Assembly (NCBI RefSeq): GCF_014196295.1
Contig: NZ_JACIDK010000006.1
Coordinates: forward strand, 124,001-188,000
Source: Phenylobacterium haematophilum
GTDB lineage: Bacteria > Pseudomonadota > Alphaproteobacteria > Caulobacterales > Caulobacteraceae
DNA length: 64,000 bases
Direction of reading: 5' to 3'
A program made the translations under genes and the position numbers. Below the pieces are notes generated by a model. It made no database searches. It was given only the letters and a program-made list of their open reading frames with translations, and was not told the DNA's origin. Below are positions 35,603 to 47,869 of the stretch, in pieces. Positions within the stretch are counted from its first letter, which is position 1. Every line of letters starts with the position of its first letter.

Positions 35603-35639
35603 TCGCGTTGGCGTGGGGAGATAGGCGTCGAGGCGCGCG

Positions 35640-36317
35640 TCAGTTGGTCAAGCCGCCGGCTTGGCGCCGGTCGCCCAGGCGCGGAATGAAGGCCGGCGTG
35701 GTGCGTCTGTAGGCGCGGTAGGCTTCGCCGAACACCGCTTCGGTGTCCCGCTCTTCGGCGACCGCCAGACGCCAGTACATGATCACCAGGACCGGGAACA
35801 TCAGGACGGTCAGGATGGTCGGCCATTGCAGGAGGAAGCCGAACATGATCAGCACGAAACCATCATATTGCGGATGGCGCACCTTGGCGTAGAGACCCGA
35901 GGTCGCCAGTACGCCATCTCTTTGCGCGCGGTAGAGGATCGGCCACGCGGCTGAGATCAACCAGAAGCCCGCGCCGATGAACACGAAGCTGAGGATGTGG
36001 AAGGGCCCGAAATGCGGGTTGGCGCGCCACCCGAACATCTCCTCCAGCAAATGTCCTGCGTCGTGGGACAGCCAGTTGACCTCTGGGAAGCGCGTCTGCA
36101 GCCACCCCGAGAGAAGGTAGATGGTCAGAGGGAAGCCGTACATCTCCGTGAACAACGCCACGACGAAGGCGCTGAACCCGCCAAAGGCGCGCCAGTCCAG
36201 CCGTGTCTTCGGCTTGAAGAAGCTGAAGGCGAAGAAAATGAACAGCACGGAGTTCAGGACCACGAGGGACCAGAGACCGTAGGCGGGGGTTGTGTCGTGC
36301 ACCAGGGCCTCCTTCAA
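35640..36317 (-). CDS. ICMT/PEMT-type membrane methyltransferase
   Basis: This 225-residue integral membrane protein has about five hydrophobic segments. The C-terminal signature of isoprenylcysteine carboxyl methyltransferase-like enzymes is present: LYAKVRHPQYDGFVLIMFGF, then EERDTEAVFGEAYRAYRRTT. Such proteins are frequent in copper and heavy-metal loci of alphaproteobacteria, though their substrate is unknown. The ATG at 36317 overlaps the previous gene's stop by ATGA. Confidence 0.85.
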   Translation of the reverse strand: MKEALVHDTTPAYGLWSLVVLNSVLFIFFAFSFFKPKTRLDWRAFGGFSAFVVALFTEMYGFPLTIYLLSGWLQTRFPEVNWLSHDAGHLLEEMFGWRANPHFGPFHILSFVFIGAGFWLISAAWPILYRAQRDGVLATSGLYAKVRHPQYDGFVLIMFGFLLQWPTILTVLMFPVLVIMYWRLAVAEERDTEAVFGEAYRAYRRTTPAFIPRLGDRRQAGGLTN

Positions 36318-36610
36318 TGGCGATGCGGGGGATCGGTCGGGCCGGTTTGGGCGTCACCATCGGATTCCCGCCGACCGTGGCCGCCATGTCCGCCGTGCAT
36401 CGTCATGTGCAGTAGTGGACACAGCGCCAGCAGCAACAGGATCGGGAGCCAGCCCAACACATGCGCCCGATGCTCGGTGAACAGCAGACCCACGAGCGCC
36501 AGGACAAAGACCGCGATCACCAGTTTTCCGATGGCCCCGGTCCAGGGCTTCGAGGATGGGCGCGTGGTCTCGCCTTGCTTTATCGACATGGGGGGTCCTG
36601 GACGTTTCAT
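36314..36610 (-). CDS. DUF2933-type small membrane protein
   Basis: This protein of 98 residues (91 if it begins at MSIKQ, 36589) has two adjacent hydrophobic segments (KLVIAVFVLALVGLLFTEHR and VLGWLPILLLLALCPLLHM) followed by MHGGHGGHGRR. This is the DUF2933 pattern found in copper-resistance loci. It overlaps both the upstream FixH-like gene and the downstream methyltransferase gene by ATGA, so the three are coupled. Function is not known. Confidence 0.8.
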   Translation of the reverse strand: MKRPGPPMSIKQGETTRPSSKPWTGAIGKLVIAVFVLALVGLLFTEHRAHVLGWLPILLLLALCPLLHMTMHGGHGGHGRRESDGDAQTGPTDPPHRH

Positions 36611-36912
36611 CGGGCCTGCTCATAGCTGAAGACGGCTCTTGCCGGATCGTGCTGGGGTCCCGCGCGAGCCACGCGAAATGTCAGGCCGTGACGGCCGGGA
36701 TCGCGCAGCGAGACGTACCCGCCATAGGTGGTGGCCCCCTCGATCCTCATGGGTTCGAGCGGCAAGGTTGCGCGGCCAAAATGGCCGGGGCCCGACACGG
36801 TCAGCGACACCGTGGCGTCTTCGATTCGCGCCTTGGTCTTCGCATCAAAGCCCGCGAGGACGCCAATGCGGCGGCTGTCGATGAGGGTCATGGGGCTCTC
36901 CAGCCACTCCAT
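36607..36912 (-). CDS. Short relative of the lipoprotein at 8321, without signal peptide
   Basis: This 101-residue protein shares its C-terminal 80 residues with the lipoprotein at 8321-8818: the pieces DATVSLTVSGPGH, LPLEPM, TTYGGYVSLRDPGRHGLTF and HDPARAVFSY correspond one to one. Here the N-terminus (MEWLESPMTLIDSRRIGVLA) lacks a signal peptide and lipobox cysteine, so it is either a 5-prime truncated copy or a cytoplasmic variant. It is the first gene of the operon running to 33179. Confidence 0.65.
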   Translation of the reverse strand: MEWLESPMTLIDSRRIGVLAGFDAKTKARIEDATVSLTVSGPGHFGRATLPLEPMRIEGATTYGGYVSLRDPGRHGLTFRVARAGPQHDPARAVFSYEQAR

Positions 36913-37013
36913 AGCGCGTCGCGGACCACAGCCGCTGCAGGAGGAGACGCGCGCCGGCCGGTAATCTTACACGTTACGACGGCGCCCCCGCCGATGCGGT
37001 CGCCGGCGGCTGT

Positions 37014-38855
37014 CTATATCGGCGGTGGCCTCTCCTCCTTCTCGGCCATGTCGCCCAGGGACGATGCGCCTGCGTCCGCCCGGCCCGCGGCGTGGCGCAT
37101 CCAACCGAAGAGCTCACGGCCGTAGCCGGGCTTGGAGCCAGGATTGGCCGCCGCGTCGCGGCGCATCAACTCCGATGCATCTACGCGGATGGTCAGGGCG
37201 CCGTTGGGCGCGTCGATCCGGATGATGTCGCCGGACTGGACGCGAGCCAGCGGCCCGCCCTCGGCGGCCTCCGGCGTGACATGGATGGCGGCCGGGACCT
37301 TGCCCGACGCCCCCGACATCCGCCCGTCGGTGACCAGCGCCACCTTGAAGCCCTTGTCGAGCAGGACGCCGAGCGGCGGGGTCAGGTTGTGCAGCTCCGG
37401 CATGCCATTGGCTTTGGGCCCCTGGAAACGGACGACGGCAACGAAGTCCTTGTTGAGCTCGCCGCGCCCGAAGGCGGCCTGCAGCTCGTCCTGGTCCTCG
37501 AACACCACTGCCGGGGCCTCGATGACCAGGTGCTCGGGCTTGACCGCCGAGGTCTTGATCACCGCCCGGCCCAGGGGCCCGTTCAGCAGGCGAAGGCCGC
37601 CCTCGGCCTGGAACGGATCGTCCACCGGCCGCAGGATGTTGGGGTTGAGCGAGGTCGCCGTCCCCTCGCGCCAGACGAGCTTGCCGCCGTCGAGGAAGGG
37701 CTCGGTCTGGAAGCGGCGCAGGCCAGGGCCGGCGACGGTCATGACATCGTCGTGGGCGAGGCCGGCGTCCAGCAGCTGGCGCACGACAAAAGCCATGCCG
37801 CCGGCTGCATGGAAGGCGTTCACGTCCTCGCTGCCGTTCGGATAGACCCGCGCGATCAGCGGGGTGACCCGGGAGAGGTCGTCGAAATCCTCCCAGGTCA
37901 GCTGGATGCCGGCCGCGCGGCCCATGGCGATGAGGTGGAGCGTATGGTTGGTGGAGCCGCCGGTGGCGAGCAGGCCCGCCAGCGCGTTCACCAGGCTCTT
38001 GACGTCCACCACCTGGGCCATCGGCGTATAGGCATTGGAGCCGTCGCGGATATCCACCGCCCGCTTGGGCGCGGCGGCCACCAGGGCGTCACGCAGCGGC
38101 GTGTTGGGATGCACGAAGGCCGAGCCCGGCAGGTGCAGGCCGGTCATCTCCATCATCATCTGGTTGGAGTTGGCGGTGCCGTAGAAGGTGCAGGTGCCGG
38201 GGCCGTGGTAGGACGCCATCTCGCTGTCGAGCAGTTCCTCCCGCGTCGCCTGCCCCTGCGCGTAGAGCGCGCGCACCTTCGCCTTCTGGGCGTTGGAGAT
38301 GCCCGAGGTCATCGGCCCGCCGGGCACGAAGATCACCGGCAGGTGGCCGAAGGCGAGCGCGCCGATCGTCAGCCCCGGCACGATCTTGTCGCAGATGCCC
38401 AGCATCAGGGCCGCGTCGAAGGCGTCATGGGTGAGCGCCACGGCGGTCGCCATGGCGATGACGTCGCGGGAGAACAACGACAGCTCCATACCGGGCCGGC
38501 CCTGGGTGACCCCGTCGCACATGGCCGGTACGCCGCCGGCGTACTGGGCCGTGGCGCCGACTTCACGGGCTGCGGTCTTGATGATCGCCGGGAAGCGCTC
38601 CAGCGGCTGATGGGCCGAAAGCATGTCGTTGTAGGCGCTGACGATGGCCAGGTTGGGCGCCGTCGGGTTGCGCATCGTCGCCTTGTCGGCGTCGCTGTCC
38701 GCCGCGAAAGCGTGCGCAAAGTTGGCGCAGGAGAGCTTCGCCCGTCCGGTCCCGGCCGAGCGCGCGTGCTCCATGCGCTCCAGGTAGTCGGCGCGGGTCT
38801 CGCGGCTGCGTTCGACGATTCGTTCGGTGACTTCCGCCGTGACCGGATGCATCAT
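37014..38855 (-). CDS. edd: 6-phosphogluconate dehydratase (Entner-Doudoroff)
   Basis: This 613-residue iron-sulfur enzyme converts 6-phosphogluconate to KDPG. Cluster-binding and signature segments include [29 protein letters not shown], and [12 protein letters not shown] near the N-terminus, with [20 protein letters not shown] near the end. Length fits the family (about 600). The ATG at 38855 or the next one at 38852 follows GGAGG. It stands alone (no eda, zwf or pgl adjacent) between ftsH and the copper operon. It may be a second copy serving the island's carbon metabolism (inference). Confidence 0.95.
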   Translation of the reverse strand: MMHPVTAEVTERIVERSRETRADYLERMEHARSAGTGRAKLSCANFAHAFAADSDADKATMRNPTAPNLAIVSAYNDMLSAHQPLERFPAIIKTAAREVGATAQYAGGVPAMCDGVTQGRPGMELSLFSRDVIAMATAVALTHDAFDAALMLGICDKIVPGLTIGALAFGHLPVIFVPGGPMTSGISNAQKAKVRALYAQGQATREELLDSEMASYHGPGTCTFYGTANSNQMMMEMTGLHLPGSAFVHPNTPLRDALVAAAPKRAVDIRDGSNAYTPMAQVVDVKSLVNALAGLLATGGSTNHTLHLIAMGRAAGIQLTWEDFDDLSRVTPLIARVYPNGSEDVNAFHAAGGMAFVVRQLLDAGLAHDDVMTVAGPGLRRFQTEPFLDGGKLVWREGTATSLNPNILRPVDDPFQAEGGLRLLNGPLGRAVIKTSAVKPEHLVIEAPAVVFEDQDELQAAFGRGELNKDFVAVVRFQGPKANGMPELHNLTPPLGVLLDKGFKVALVTDGRMSGASGKVPAAIHVTPEAAEGGPLARVQSGDIIRIDAPNGALTIRVDASELMRRDAAANPGSKPGYGRELFGWMRHAAGRADAGASSLGDMAEKEERPPPI

Positions 38856-38933
38856 ATGTCCTCCTCTGGTGGCCGTGGTCCCGCCAGCCTTGACCCGCCT
38901 TGGTCGATCGGCGCGCGCGCCTGTCGTTCGCCG

Positions 38934-40916
38934 CTAGTCGCCGCTGATGTTGTTCGAACCGCGTGTCGAAGTCTCTGCGGCGACCCTGAGTGAAGATCGC
39001 CCCTCGCGGATCGCTTTCCCATTCACCACGGCCGGACAAGGCGTCGCGTTATGGGGGTCGCCAGCGACGTCAGACGCCGCGGCCTCGATAAGATCTCGAA
39101 CGTCCGATCCGGGCAGAGTCTCATGCTCCAGAAGCGCCGCCGCCAGCCGCCGCAGTTCGCCGGATCTTGCGGTGAGGATCATCCTCGCTCTGGCTTGCCC
39201 CTCGTCGACGATGCGCCGGATTTCCTTGTCGATGATCTGCGCGGTCGCCTCGGCGATATTCGACCGCCGGGCGCCGACGTGGCCGAGATGGCTCGACGGG
39301 TCCTGTTCCTCGTAGCCGAGCGGCCCCAGACGGTCGCTGAAGCCGAACTCAGTCACCATCCGACGCGCCAGGTGGGTGGCTTGGCGCAGGTCGTCGCTGG
39401 CGCCCGTGGTGACGCTGTCCTTTCCGAACACCAGTTCCTCGGCCACTCGGCCGCCGAACATCATAGCGATCTTGGCCTCGAGCTCCTGCCGCGTGTAGCC
39501 GTACCGGTCGCGCTCCGGCAGCAAGAGGGTCACACCGAGGGCGCGCCCGCGCGGGATGATCGTCACCTTGTGCAGGGGATCGTGGCCCGGCGTGCAGAGG
39601 GCGACCAAGGCATGGCCGGCCTCGTGAAAGGCGGTGACCTCCCGCTCGGCCTCGGTCATCGCCAACGAACGCCGCTCGGACCCCATCAGGATCTTATCCT
39701 TCGCCGCCTCCAGATCGGCCGCCCCGATATGCTCGGCCCCTCGGCGCGCCCCGAGGAGGGCCGCCTCATTGACCAGGTTGGCCAGTTCCGCGCCGGAAAA
39801 GCCGGGCGTGCCCCGGGCGATCTGCTTGACGTCCACGTCCGCCGCCAGTGGCGTGGCGCGCAAGTGGACCTTGAGAATGTGCTCACGTCCGATGATGTCT
39901 GGCGGGTCGACCGCGATCCGCCGGTCGAAGCGACCGGGGCGGAGCAGGGCGGCGTCGAGGACATCTGGTCGGTTGGTGGCCGCGACGAGCACAACGCCTT
40001 CATTGGGCGCGAAGCCATCCATTTCGACCAGGAGCTGGTTCAGGGTCTGGTCGCGCTCGTCGTTGCCCCCGCCGAGGCCGGCCGCCCGGTGGCGGCCCAC
40101 GGCGTCGATCTCGTCGATGAAGACGATGCAGGGAGCGCAAGCACGCGCTTGAGCGAAGAGGTCGCGGACCCGCCCGGCGCCGACGCCCACGAACATCTCC
40201 ACAAACTCGGAACCGGAAAGGCTGAGGAAGGGAACCCCCGCCTCGCCCGCGATGGCGCGCGCGAGCAAGGTCTTGCCGGTCCCGGGCGGACCCATCAACA
40301 GGCAGCCGCGGGGGATCTTGGCGCCCAGCCGGCGGAATTTTTCGGGCGCCCTGAGGAAATCCACGAGCTCCCTCAGATCCTGCTCGGCCTCCTCGACCCC
40401 CGCGACATCTTCGAACGTGACCTTCTCGCTGTTCGGAGGCGATAGTCTCGCCTTTGATCGACCAAAGCCCATGGGCGCGGGGCTTCCACCGCCGGATCGC
40501 GGTTGCGAGGTCCTTCCGGAACCGACCGACACCCCGACCAGGAACAGGATGGCCGAGACGGCCACAAGGGCGCCGATCCAAGGCCAACCCGCACCCGTCC
40601 TGGCGGCCGTGACCTTGACGCCACGGGCGAGGAGCGAGGACACCATGTTCGGATCGTCCGGCGTGGTCGTGCGAAAACGCGTTCCGTCCGATAGTTGACC
40701 TTGGACGAAGTGGTCGTCGATGATGACTTCTCGGACGAGGCCCTCCTGCACCTTACGCATGAAGTCCGAATAGGCGGTGGACGTTTCCGTTGAGGTGACC
40801 GGGACTGAGGCCGCGGCGCTGTCGATCGCCTCAGCACGTCCCGAGCCAGCAAGGCCCAGGCTCATCATGATGACCGCAGCAGCGAAGCCAGTGCAGGATG
40901 TGGTCACGCGGGACAT
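38934..40916 (-). CDS. ftsH: ATP-dependent zinc metalloprotease FtsH
   Basis: This 660-residue membrane protease has a first hydrophobic segment ([20 protein letters not shown]), a short periplasmic domain ([20 protein letters not shown]), a second membrane helix ([20 protein letters not shown]) and an AAA domain with Walker A GPPGTGKT, Walker [11 protein letters not shown] and [22 protein letters not shown]. The zinc motif HEAGH lies in [13 protein letters not shown]. The ATG at 40916 is preferred over a GTG three codons earlier because of ribosome-site spacing. Sequence details such as [18 protein letters not shown] are canonical, but it is probably an accessory second FtsH next to a stomatin gene (inference). 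Confidence 0.95.
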   Translation of the reverse strand: MSRVTTSCTGFAAAVIMMSLGLAGSGRAEAIDSAAASVPVTSTETSTAYSDFMRKVQEGLVREVIIDDHFVQGQLSDGTRFRTTTPDDPNMVSSLLARGVKVTAARTGAGWPWIGALVAVSAILFLVGVSVGSGRTSQPRSGGGSPAPMGFGRSKARLSPPNSEKVTFEDVAGVEEAEQDLRELVDFLRAPEKFRRLGAKIPRGCLLMGPPGTGKTLLARAIAGEAGVPFLSLSGSEFVEMFVGVGAGRVRDLFAQARACAPCIVFIDEIDAVGRHRAAGLGGGNDERDQTLNQLLVEMDGFAPNEGVVLVAATNRPDVLDAALLRPGRFDRRIAVDPPDIIGREHILKVHLRATPLAADVDVKQIARGTPGFSGAELANLVNEAALLGARRGAEHIGAADLEAAKDKILMGSERRSLAMTEAEREVTAFHEAGHALVALCTPGHDPLHKVTIIPRGRALGVTLLLPERDRYGYTRQELEAKIAMMFGGRVAEELVFGKDSVTTGASDDLRQATHLARRMVTEFGFSDRLGPLGYEEQDPSSHLGHVGARRSNIAEATAQIIDKEIRRIVDEGQARARMILTARSGELRRLAAALLEHETLPGSDVRDLIEAAASDVAGDPHNATPCPAVVNGKAIREGRSSLRVAAETSTRGSNNISGD

Positions 40917-41066
40917 GGCTCGCACTCCCAGAAAAGCTAGCGCGGGGCCGAGCGCGCCATGCGGTGTCTAGGACGTGGTCAGCGGCTCTCGGTTACAGCC
41001 GGCCCGGCTTTGGGCCTTGTCCCTACGTGACGAAGGCCAATCGGCGCGAGCCCGCGGGGTCCGACG

Positions 41067-41837
41067 TCAGCCTTTGGCGGACGATCGTGCGAACGCCTCG
41101 AAGAAGCGACCGAACTCGACGGGGAAGGGGAAGACGATGGTCGAACTCTTCTCCCCGGCGATGGCGGCCAAGGCGCCGAGATAGCGGAGCTGCATGGCTT
41201 CCGGCCGTCCGGAGAGGGTCTCGGCCGCCTCCAACAGTTTTTGCGCCGCCTGCTGTTCGCCCTCTGCGTTGATCACCCGCGCGCGGCGTTCGCGTTCTGC
41301 CTCCGCCTGGCGCGCGATCGCTCGGACCATGGTTTCTTCGATGTCGACGTGCTTGATTTCGACATTGGCGACCTGAATGCCCCAGGCCGTGGTTTGGGTG
41401 TCGATGATCTCTCGGATGTCCTTGTTCAGCTTGTCGCGCTCGGCGAGCATCTCGTCGAGGTCGTGCTTTCCCAGCACCGAACGCAGCGTCGTCTGGGCCA
41501 GCTGACTGGTCGCATCGACATATTGTTCAACCTGGATGATCGCGCGTTCCGGATCGACTACCCGAAAATAGATCACCGCGTTCACATGGACTGAGACGTT
41601 ATCTCGGGAGATGAGATCTTGCGTCGGCACATCCAGCACGATCGTTCGTAGATCCACACGCACGATTGTCTGCACGAAGGGGAAAATGAGAATGAGGCCC
41701 GGGCCTTTGACGCCGGAGAATCGACCTAGGGTGAAGAGCACCGCGCGTTCATATTCGCGCAGGATGCGGATCGTTCCGGCCAACAGCGCCAGAAGGCCAA
41801 TGACGACGAGGATTGCTAGGGTGAGACTGCCGGTCAT
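41067..41837 (-). CDS. SPFH/stomatin-like membrane protein
   Basis: This 256-residue protein has one N-terminal membrane helix (LTLAILVVIGLLALLAGTIR), the SPFH domain (REYERAVLFTLGRFSGVKGPG, VNAVIYFRVVDPERA) and a charged coiled-coil (ARQAEAERERRARVINAEGE), as in stomatin/podocin relatives of the YbbK/QmcA type. Such proteins form membrane microdomain assemblies and often modulate FtsH. The ftsH gene starts 150 bases downstream on the same strand, which supports that partnership. The ATG at 41837 follows AGGAG. Confidence 0.9.
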   Translation of the reverse strand: MTGSLTLAILVVIGLLALLAGTIRILREYERAVLFTLGRFSGVKGPGLILIFPFVQTIVRVDLRTIVLDVPTQDLISRDNVSVHVNAVIYFRVVDPERAIIQVEQYVDATSQLAQTTLRSVLGKHDLDEMLAERDKLNKDIREIIDTQTTAWGIQVANVEIKHVDIEETMVRAIARQAEAERERRARVINAEGEQQAAQKLLEAAETLSGRPEAMQLRYLGALAAIAGEKSSTIVFPFPVEFGRFFEAFARSSAKG

Positions 41838-42426
41838 CTTCTGCTCCTGTATGATCAAGGCCTGCGGAACTTCCTGTTCTTCGCGCGCCTGACGCCATGA
41901 GGGCGGCGGCGCGCGCGCACTGGCTGTGAAGGATTCACCCGCAGCCCAGTGAGGACTCACGAACTCAACTGGCGAACCGCCACCCTCCGCGTCGGCGTCG
42001 GAACGGGTCTGTTGATCAGAGACGCGATACCATCTTGGCGATTACAGGGACGCGCCAGCTTACGGTGAGGCAGCGACAGTGGGAGCCCCCGCGCCGGGGC
42101 CTATGGCGCGGGCTCACGGCGCGATTTTACGAGCCGGGCTGCGAGCGGGCCCTCTTGGGGGCCCTCGCCGGCCCACCGCGTTTCACTGGTCGTGGTGGGA
42201 GGCCCCGCTCGTCCGGACCGCCCAACGCTCTGTAAGGTCAGACCCGCCGCGGCGTCTTTGGGATCGTGGTCTCCAAGAGACGGCCGTTTGCCGGGTCAGG
42301 CCGCTGAGGGACGATGACGGGCCACACCAGGGTTGGCGACACACGCGGGCGGGCCTGACGATTTAGATCAATCCCACCCATTGCTCAGGCTCGGGCGGGC
42401 TCAGGACCGGATAAGGAGCGGAACGC
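41838..42426. other. Divergent intergenic region ahead of the N-ATPase operon
   Basis: These 589 bases separate the stomatin gene (minus) from the dehydrogenase gene (plus). No gene is supported. The right end holds an FNR-like site at 42358-42371, so the promoter for 42427 onwards probably lies there. The rest shows no repeat or RNA gene. Confidence 0.55.
42358..42371 (+). promoter_or_regulatory. Partial FNR/FixK-like box upstream of the dehydrogenase/N-ATPase genes
   Basis: ACGATTTAGATCAA matches TTGAY-N4-RTCAA at eight of ten defined positions: the right half ATCAA is perfect and the left half has two mismatches. Its centre is 62.5 bases before the ATG at 42427, close to the spacing of the three better boxes in this window. 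Confidence 0.4.
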
Positions 42427-45588
<3,162 letters not shown>

Positions 45589-45592
<4 letters not shown>

Positions 45593-45906
45593 GGCCGCCG
45601 CTCGACCCCTCGCCCGGCGACGTCGAGAGCGCACTTCAGCGCGCCGTCGCCCAGCGCGCCAAACGCCGGGCCTTCTGGCAGACCCACGGCGAGAGGTCGC
45701 TGGCGCAGAATCTGGCGATGATCGGGGCGCTCGGATGGCTAGTCATCACGCCGACCCTCGCCGGTGTCTTCCTGGGGCGGTGGCTCGACCGGCGCTTCGA
45801 CGTCGGCATCTTCTGGACGGGGGCGTTGCTGACGGCCGGATTGGCGACCGGCTGCGTGATCGCCTGGCGGCGCGTCCAGCAGATCCAGCGGGAGGACGAG
45901 GCATGA
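45589..45906 (+). CDS. atpQ: N-ATPase subunit AtpQ (AtpI-like)
   Basis: This 105-residue protein has two membrane helices (LAMIGALGWLVITPTLAGVF and FWTGALLTAGLATGCVIAW) with the loop GRWLDRRFDVGI. This is the AtpI/AF1Q pattern of proteins that assist c-ring assembly or ion uptake. The ATGA overlaps on both sides place it within the N-ATPase operon. Confidence 0.88.
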
Positions 45907-46175
45907 CCGGAGACGAGATCGGGCGTTTGGCGATCTTCGGCGTCGCGGGCCTTGCGCTGGGCGGGGCGAGCCTCGCGTCGTTACGGTTCAACACGAGGCT
46001 CTATATGAGCGGCGATTTGTGGAGACCCATCGGCCTGCACATCGTGCGCCTGGCCGTCCTGGCCGCCGTGCTAATCTGGGCGGCCCACGCAGGCGCGGGG
46101 CCGCTGATCGCCATCGCGGCGGGCCTAGTGCTGGCGCGGCCGCTGACCCTGCGGCTGCTGGCGAGGGTCGGATGA
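45903..46175 (+). CDS. atpR: N-ATPase-specific subunit AtpR
   Basis: This 90-residue protein has three hydrophobic segments (LAIFGVAGLALGGASLASL, IVRLAVLAAVLIWAAHAG and LIAIAAGLVLARPLTLRLL) and the conserved-looking FNTRLYMSGDLWRPIGLHI between the first two. The size and place between atpQ and atpB identify AtpR, a marker found only in N-ATPase operons and proposed to interact with the c subunit. It overlaps both neighbours. Confidence 0.85.
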   Translation: MTGDEIGRLAIFGVAGLALGGASLASLRFNTRLYMSGDLWRPIGLHIVRLAVLAAVLIWAAHAGAGPLIAIAAGLVLARPLTLRLLARVG

Positions 46176-46858
46176 TCACCTCGCCCCTGACCGCTCAGGT
46201 GCTCTTCCACATCGGGCCAGTTCCGATCACCGAGCCGGTGGTCGTCACCTGGGGTCTGATGGCGGCGCTGACGACGACCGGCCTATTGGGAACGCACAAG
46301 CTGCGGCTCGATGCGAAGCCCGTCCAGGCCACCCTGGAGCTGCTGATCTCCGCGGTGCGCGACCAGATCCGCGAGACGATGCGGAACGATCCCGAGCCCT
46401 ACCTGCCGTTCCTGGCGACCCTGTTCATCTTCATCGTCTCGGCCAATCTGCTGGCCCTGCTTCCGGGCGTCGAGCCCCCGACCGCGCATCTTGAAACCGA
46501 CGCCGCGCTGGCGATCATCGTCTTCCTCGCCGTCCACTACTTCGGCGTCCGCGCGCGCGGCCTCGGCGGCTACCTCGCCGATTTCGCCAAGCCGACCTGG
46601 ATCATGTTGCCACTCAACCTGCTGTCCGAGGTCACCCGGACCTTCTCGCTGATGGTCCGCCTGTTCGGCAACATCATGAGCGGGGTCTTCATCATCGGCA
46701 TCGTGCTGTCCCTGGTCGGCCTGCTCGTACCGATCCCGTTCATGGCGCTCGAACTGCTCACCGGCCTGATCCAGGCCTACATCTTCACCGTCCTGGCGAT
46801 GGTCTTCATCGGCGGCGCGGTCGGACACACCCCCTCGTCCTCCAGGAGCCCGCGATGA
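46172..46858 (+). CDS. atpB: N-type F-ATPase subunit a
   Basis: This 228-residue membrane subunit forms the ion half-channels. The key helix is present as LPLNLLSEVTRTFSLMVRLF with the essential arginine, followed by GNIMSGVFIIG. The last helix, LTGLIQAYIFTVLAMVFIGG, carries the usual glutamine. The C-terminus is short (AVGHTPSSSRSPR). Overlaps at both ends (ATGA) keep it in the operon. Confidence 0.93.
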   Translation: MITSPLTAQVLFHIGPVPITEPVVVTWGLMAALTTTGLLGTHKLRLDAKPVQATLELLISAVRDQIRETMRNDPEPYLPFLATLFIFIVSANLLALLPGVEPPTAHLETDAALAIIVFLAVHYFGVRARGLGGYLADFAKPTWIMLPLNLLSEVTRTFSLMVRLFGNIMSGVFIIGIVLSLVGLLVPIPFMALELLTGLIQAYIFTVLAMVFIGGAVGHTPSSSRSPR

Positions 46859-47100
46859 ACTACCTGCCCCACATCAGCATCCTGGCCGCGGCCTTCGCGG
46901 TCGGCATGGGCGCCATCGGCCCCGCCCTGGCCGAGGGCAAGGCGGTGGCGGCGGCCATGGACGCGATCGCTCGCCAGCCGGACGCGGCGGGTGTGATTTC
47001 GCGGACGCTGTTCGTCGGCCTGGCCATGATCGAGACCATGGCCATCTACGCCCTGGTGATCGCGCTCCTGGTCCTGTTCGCCAATCCGTTCGTGCGTTGA
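46855..47100 (+). CDS. atpE: N-type F-ATPase subunit c
   Basis: This 81-residue rotor subunit is a two-helix hairpin: AAFAVGMGAIGPALAEGKAV, the RQP loop (ARQPDAAG) and LFVGLAMIETMAIYALVIAL. There are two buried carboxylates, Glu27 in helix 1 (where Na+-type c subunits often have Gln) and Glu60 in helix 2, the latter followed by threonine. The double-Glu arrangement is characteristic of N-ATPase c rings. A Na+ or H+ preference cannot be settled by sequence; a studied double-Glu N-ATPase ring was described as proton-coupled (recalled, unchecked). Confidence 0.94.
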   Translation: MNYLPHISILAAAFAVGMGAIGPALAEGKAVAAAMDAIARQPDAAGVISRTLFVGLAMIETMAIYALVIALLVLFANPFVR

Positions 47101-47101
47101 G

Positions 47102-47869
47102 ATGCAGTTCGACCTTTGGACCCTGGGCCTGCAGGCCGCCAATTTCCTGGTGCTGGTCTGGCTGCTGCACCGGTTCCTCTATCGTCCGGTGCTTGCGATT
47201 CTCGCGGCGCGGAAGGCCGCGACCGACAAGTTGACTGCGGACGCCGAGGCCGCCAAGGCGGCGGCTGAGACCGTTCGGCTCGACCTGGAGCGCCAACGCG
47301 CCTCGATCGAGCAGGATCGCCACGCCGCCTTGAAGGCGGCGCACGAGGCGGCCGACGCGGAGAGCAAGGCGGTGCTCGCCAGGGCGCGGGCCGAAGCCGA
47401 GGCGCTCGGACAGGCGGCGCAGGCCGAATTGGCGCAGGAGCGGGCCGCAATCGTCGCCTCTTCGGGAACCGACGCCGCCCGGCTCGCCATCGGCATGGTG
47501 CGTCGTCTGGTCGACGACCCCGCTGCGACATCCCTCCAGACGCACCTGCTCAACCTCGCCTGCGAGGACCTCCGCGCCCTGCCGGCCGAGACGAAGCGGC
47601 AGATCGCAGAGCGTCTCTCGACGCGCCAAGGCTCGCCGCAGGTGGTGACGGCGACGCCGCTGGACGAGACGGCCCAGGACACCGTGGCAGGGATACTGAC
47701 CAAGACGTTCGGCGCGCCGCTGGCCCCGGTGTTCCGGGTCGATGCGAATCTGCTGGCCGGCGTGGAGATCCATTTTCCCTTCACGATTCTGCGGCGCTCA
47801 TGGGCTGAGCGCCTGAAACAGCTGGAAACCGAGGTGATCAATGCCGACCCCGCTACGATCGTCGCTTGA
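47102..47869 (+). CDS. atpF: N-type F-ATPase subunit b, long form
   Basis: This 255-residue protein has one N-terminal membrane helix ([20 protein letters not shown]), a long alanine/glutamate coiled-coil (about residues 35-130) and an extra C-terminal region of about 110 residues. It is much longer than ordinary b (about 160). The operon has no separate delta gene, so the C-terminal part ([20 protein letters not shown] to the end) probably takes over delta's role, as is known for N-ATPases. It overlaps the alpha gene by 29 bases. Confidence 0.9.
   Translation: MQFDLWTLGLQAANFLVLVWLLHRFLYRPVLAILAARKAATDKLTADAEAAKAAAETVRLDLERQRASIEQDRHAALKAAHEAADAESKAVLARARAEAEALGQAAQAELAQERAAIVASSGTDAARLAIGMVRRLVDDPAATSLQTHLLNLACEDLRALPAETKRQIAERLSTRQGSPQVVTATPLDETAQDTVAGILTKTFGAPLAPVFRVDANLLAGVEIHFPFTILRRSWAERLKQLETEVINADPATIVA

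Noticed and set aside
37092..38993. 633-codon open frame opposite to edd
   Set aside because: It lies antisense to a clear 6-phosphogluconate dehydratase and is a third-position GC shadow rich in Arg, Gly, Asp and Val with no family motifs.
39051..40445. 464-codon open frame opposite to ftsH
   Set aside because: Antisense to a canonical FtsH with Walker and HEAGH motifs; no protein-like features.
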